From: Draconibacterium orientale
GTDB lineage: Bacteria > Bacteroidota > Bacteroidia > Bacteroidales > JAADGE01
DNA length: 8,180 nucleotides
NCBI GenBank assembly: GCA_020718265.1
Contig: DYSM01000118.1
Span: forward strand, 1 to 8,180
Reading direction: 5' to 3'
In this document: positions 6,327 to 8,180 of the stretch, piece by piece
Position numbering within the stretch: position 1 is the stretch's first letter
Layout of the letters: every line of letters begins with the position of its first letter
Notes under the pieces: model-generated
Seen by the model: the letters and a program-made list of their open reading frames with translations, nothing else
Databases searched by the model: none
Told to the model about the DNA's origin: nothing
Made by a program: the position numbers and the translations under genes

Positions 6327-8156
6327 CTACTCCAAAAAATATCCAAATTCTTTCAGAAGGGTTTTGAATTTCGTTAAATTTGTCTTTTCGATTAAAATTC
6401 TGTAATTATCGCCGATAGAAATGAGTTTCCGAATATCGGCGTTGGAAGCAAGCAGGCTGATAAGATTTTTGTTTTCCGCTGAGATTTTGTAGATAGTGAT
6501 GTTGTCGATTCGTTTCATCGGATTGGTGTTGGCTTTGATGATGTTGAAAAAATCGCTCCAGATTTTGGGCGGATTTTCATCCACAAAGGTGTTGAAAAAT
6601 TGGATTTTGTCGTCAATTTTTCTTACCGAATCGCAACTGTGCATAAAACTTGCCGGCGATACTTTGTAGCGATTGTAACTGATTTTTTCGCCGACTTCTT
6701 TCAAAATGGTTTCTTGCGAGGGCGTGCAATTTTCGTTCAGGACAATGAATAGGTTTTCAGTATCCAAGTCGAAGCCTTTTTTTGCAATTTCAACTTTCGG
6801 AGTGTAGGATTGTGTAATGCCCAGACAATATGCGCCAAGCGGCGTGATGCGGAAATATTTAAGCTCATCGTACGGCGAAAATACGCTGTATCCGAGTTCG
6901 GAATAGTCCGGTATTTTATACGCTATGTCTAAAATTCCGAGCGATGCGAGCAGAAAAATTGTGCCTTTGTGCGGTTGATATATGAGTATGTCCTGAAAGT
7001 TTTTTTGTGAGATGTCTTGTCTGTTATCATTGTAGAATTTAGTCGTATCTCGCGGCTCAACGGTATAGTAAATTTTGTCGCTTTCGTAATAGGAATATGC
7101 CGGTTTGTATTCGTTTCGGTAGGTGAGATAGGATTCAAAATTTTCATAAGAAATCCATTCTTGAGCAGGAATTTTTGCCAGATATTCGGTAATTCTTTTG
7201 AAAAAAATAATATCTTTTGATGAATCTGTCAGTTTCGACGTTCCGTTTGCCCAAAGCATCAAGCCGTTTGCAATGGAGAAACCTCCTTCGAGAATCCGAA
7301 TTATAAGTTGTTTGATATTGTCTTGGGGCAACGTTTGTATGTTCCTGATGCTAAGGCTCAGATTTGCAAGTCGCATCAAAAAATTTGTGCGGACAAAGTT
7401 TAATTCTTTTTCATCGGTTTGATAAAACTCGTTAATAGAGAATATTTTACATACTTTTGAGGCTTGTCTTTGTTTGATTTTTTTTGTGGTATCAATTTTA
7501 TTACTTTCGATGGAAAAATAGGCAAACAAATCGTTCAAAACGTTTATAATACGGTCGTTGTCTTCAAACAGAATGAGGGCTTGCGGAATGTTTTTTACCG
7601 GAACGAAATCATAATCGTCCGGTTTCGGGAAATACGCTTGAATATGAACGGCAATACCGAGCGGCAACGACAAATAAAATATAGGATTGGACGAAAAATT
7701 GGTATATGCCATATCTTTAAAGAAAAAAAGCTCTTTCGGAACAATGTAAGTGTGGAACGTGCTCCAATTGCTATTTTTTTCTTTTGTAATATTTAATTTA
7801 ATTTTTAATTTTTTCTCAATAGATTCCGAGTCATTTTTGAAGTTAAATGCTAAATACTCGAACATTTTTGCTGCCGTATCCGGCAAAAATGACATAAAAT
7901 CGCGGAACAATTCCTCGTTTATCAAAAATAAAGCGTAGCGTTCCGCAATAGATTGTTTAGTCTGTGAAGTTGATTTTAAAAGTTTTCTCACTTCCGCAGT
8001 TGAGTTTTCAAATTTGGCGTAATTTTTTTCAAAAAATTTATTAAAATGTAAAATCATTGTTTTTAACACATTCGCATCATACGAATTGATGATAATCGTA
8101 ACGAGTTCTTCGTATTTTTTTTTCGTTGTCGGTTCTTTTATGTCGATGGAATACAT
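6327..8156 (-). CDS. Uncharacterised protein with XPB/Ssl2-N-like helicase-associated C-terminal domain
   Basis: A 609-residue soluble protein with no signal peptide or membrane segment. I do not recognise the N-terminal two thirds, which look mostly helical and rich in Lys, Asn, Phe and Tyr. Around 380-450 a winged-helix-like segment appears, ending in ELKYFRITPLGAYCLGI, similar to the 'F-x-L-T-x-x-G' wing of many DNA-binding winged helices. The last 145 residues (about 465-609) follow the pattern of the helicase-associated domain found before XPB/Ssl2-type helicases: a strand ENLFIVLNEN, then YKVSPASFMHSCDSVRKIDDKIQFF, a Pro-Pro-x-x-W segment (529-533), and a final NYRILIEKTNLTKFKTLLKEFGYFL. 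No helicase motifs are present, so any helicase partner would be encoded elsewhere, possibly upstream beyond the right edge. A DNA-related role is inferred, not shown. The ATG at 8156 is the first in frame after 24 visible upstream bases; the right edge cuts off the rest of its promoter region. Confidence 0.8.
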   Translation of the reverse strand: MYSIDIKEPTTKKKYEELVTIIINSYDANVLKTMILHFNKFFEKNYAKFENSTAEVRKLLKSTSQTKQSIAERYALFLINEELFRDFMSFLPDTAAKMFEYLAFNFKNDSESIEKKLKIKLNITKEKNSNWSTFHTYIVPKELFFFKDMAYTNFSSNPIFYLSLPLGIAVHIQAYFPKPDDYDFVPVKNIPQALILFEDNDRIINVLNDLFAYFSIESNKIDTTKKIKQRQASKVCKIFSINEFYQTDEKELNFVRTNFLMRLANLSLSIRNIQTLPQDNIKQLIIRILEGGFSIANGLMLWANGTSKLTDSSKDIIFFKRITEYLAKIPAQEWISYENFESYLTYRNEYKPAYSYYESDKIYYTVEPRDTTKFYNDNRQDISQKNFQDILIYQPHKGTIFLLASLGILDIAYKIPDYSELGYSVFSPYDELKYFRITPLGAYCLGITQSYTPKVEIAKKGFDLDTENLFIVLNENCTPSQETILKEVGEKISYNRYKVSPASFMHSCDSVRKIDDKIQFFNTFVDENPPKIWSDFFNIIKANTNPMKRIDNITIYKISAENKNLISLLASNADIRKLISIGDNYRILIEKTNLTKFKTLLKEFGYFLE

Positions 8157-8163
8157 GGTGTTG

Positions 8164-8171
8164 CGAATTTA
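8164..8171 (-). promoter_or_regulatory. Weak -7-like box upstream of the 609-residue protein
   Basis: TAAATTCG on the minus strand matches TAnnTTTG at all but one base and ends seven bases before the ATG at 8156. The -33 region falls outside the window, so the call cannot be completed. It fits the short-leader pattern seen at the other starts here. Confidence 0.25.
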
Positions 8172-8180
8172 TGTATTTAA

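Overview
The window comes from a member of the Bacteroidota, most likely Bacteroidales-like. The clearest sign is the promoter grammar: an exact TTTG-N19-TAnnTTTG promoter precedes the tRNA gene, and TAnnTTTG-type -7 boxes lie just upstream of several protein starts, with no Shine-Dalgarno sequences. HtpG has the longer Bacteroidota form, and MiaA carries a divergent GLEYKF motif. These identifications rest on reading the sequence; no database search was run.

Layout from left to right. Bases 1-149 lie downstream of htpG and contain a tandem 11-bp phased TGAC repeat that looks like a regulator binding array. Then come htpG (Hsp90 chaperone, 150-2204), miaA (tRNA dimethylallyltransferase, 2327-3247), a membrane hybrid histidine kinase (3244-4671) and a SAM-dependent DNA methyltransferase (4737-5951), all on the minus strand. 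Divergent from these, on the plus strand, is an initiator tRNA-fMet (6097-6169) with a strong promoter and a long intrinsic terminator. Facing the tRNA from the right, on the minus strand, are a short degenerate coding remnant (6195-6320) and a 609-residue protein (6327-8156). That protein's C-terminal part resembles the helicase-associated domain found at the N-terminus of XPB/Ssl2-type helicases. No stretch longer than 300 bases lacks a gene.

How the genes relate. The methyltransferase, kinase and miaA read in one direction with short gaps. Kinase and miaA share an ATGA stop/start overlap, so they are almost certainly co-transcribed and probably translationally coupled. htpG follows after 122 bases with its own promoter-like sequence. 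Nothing ties all the genes into a single pathway; most look like ordinary chromosomal housekeeping genes. The items most worth a second look are the phased repeat at the left edge, the stand-alone XPB-N-like protein, the kinase-miaA coupling, the unpartnered methyltransferase, and the remnant running into the tRNA terminator.
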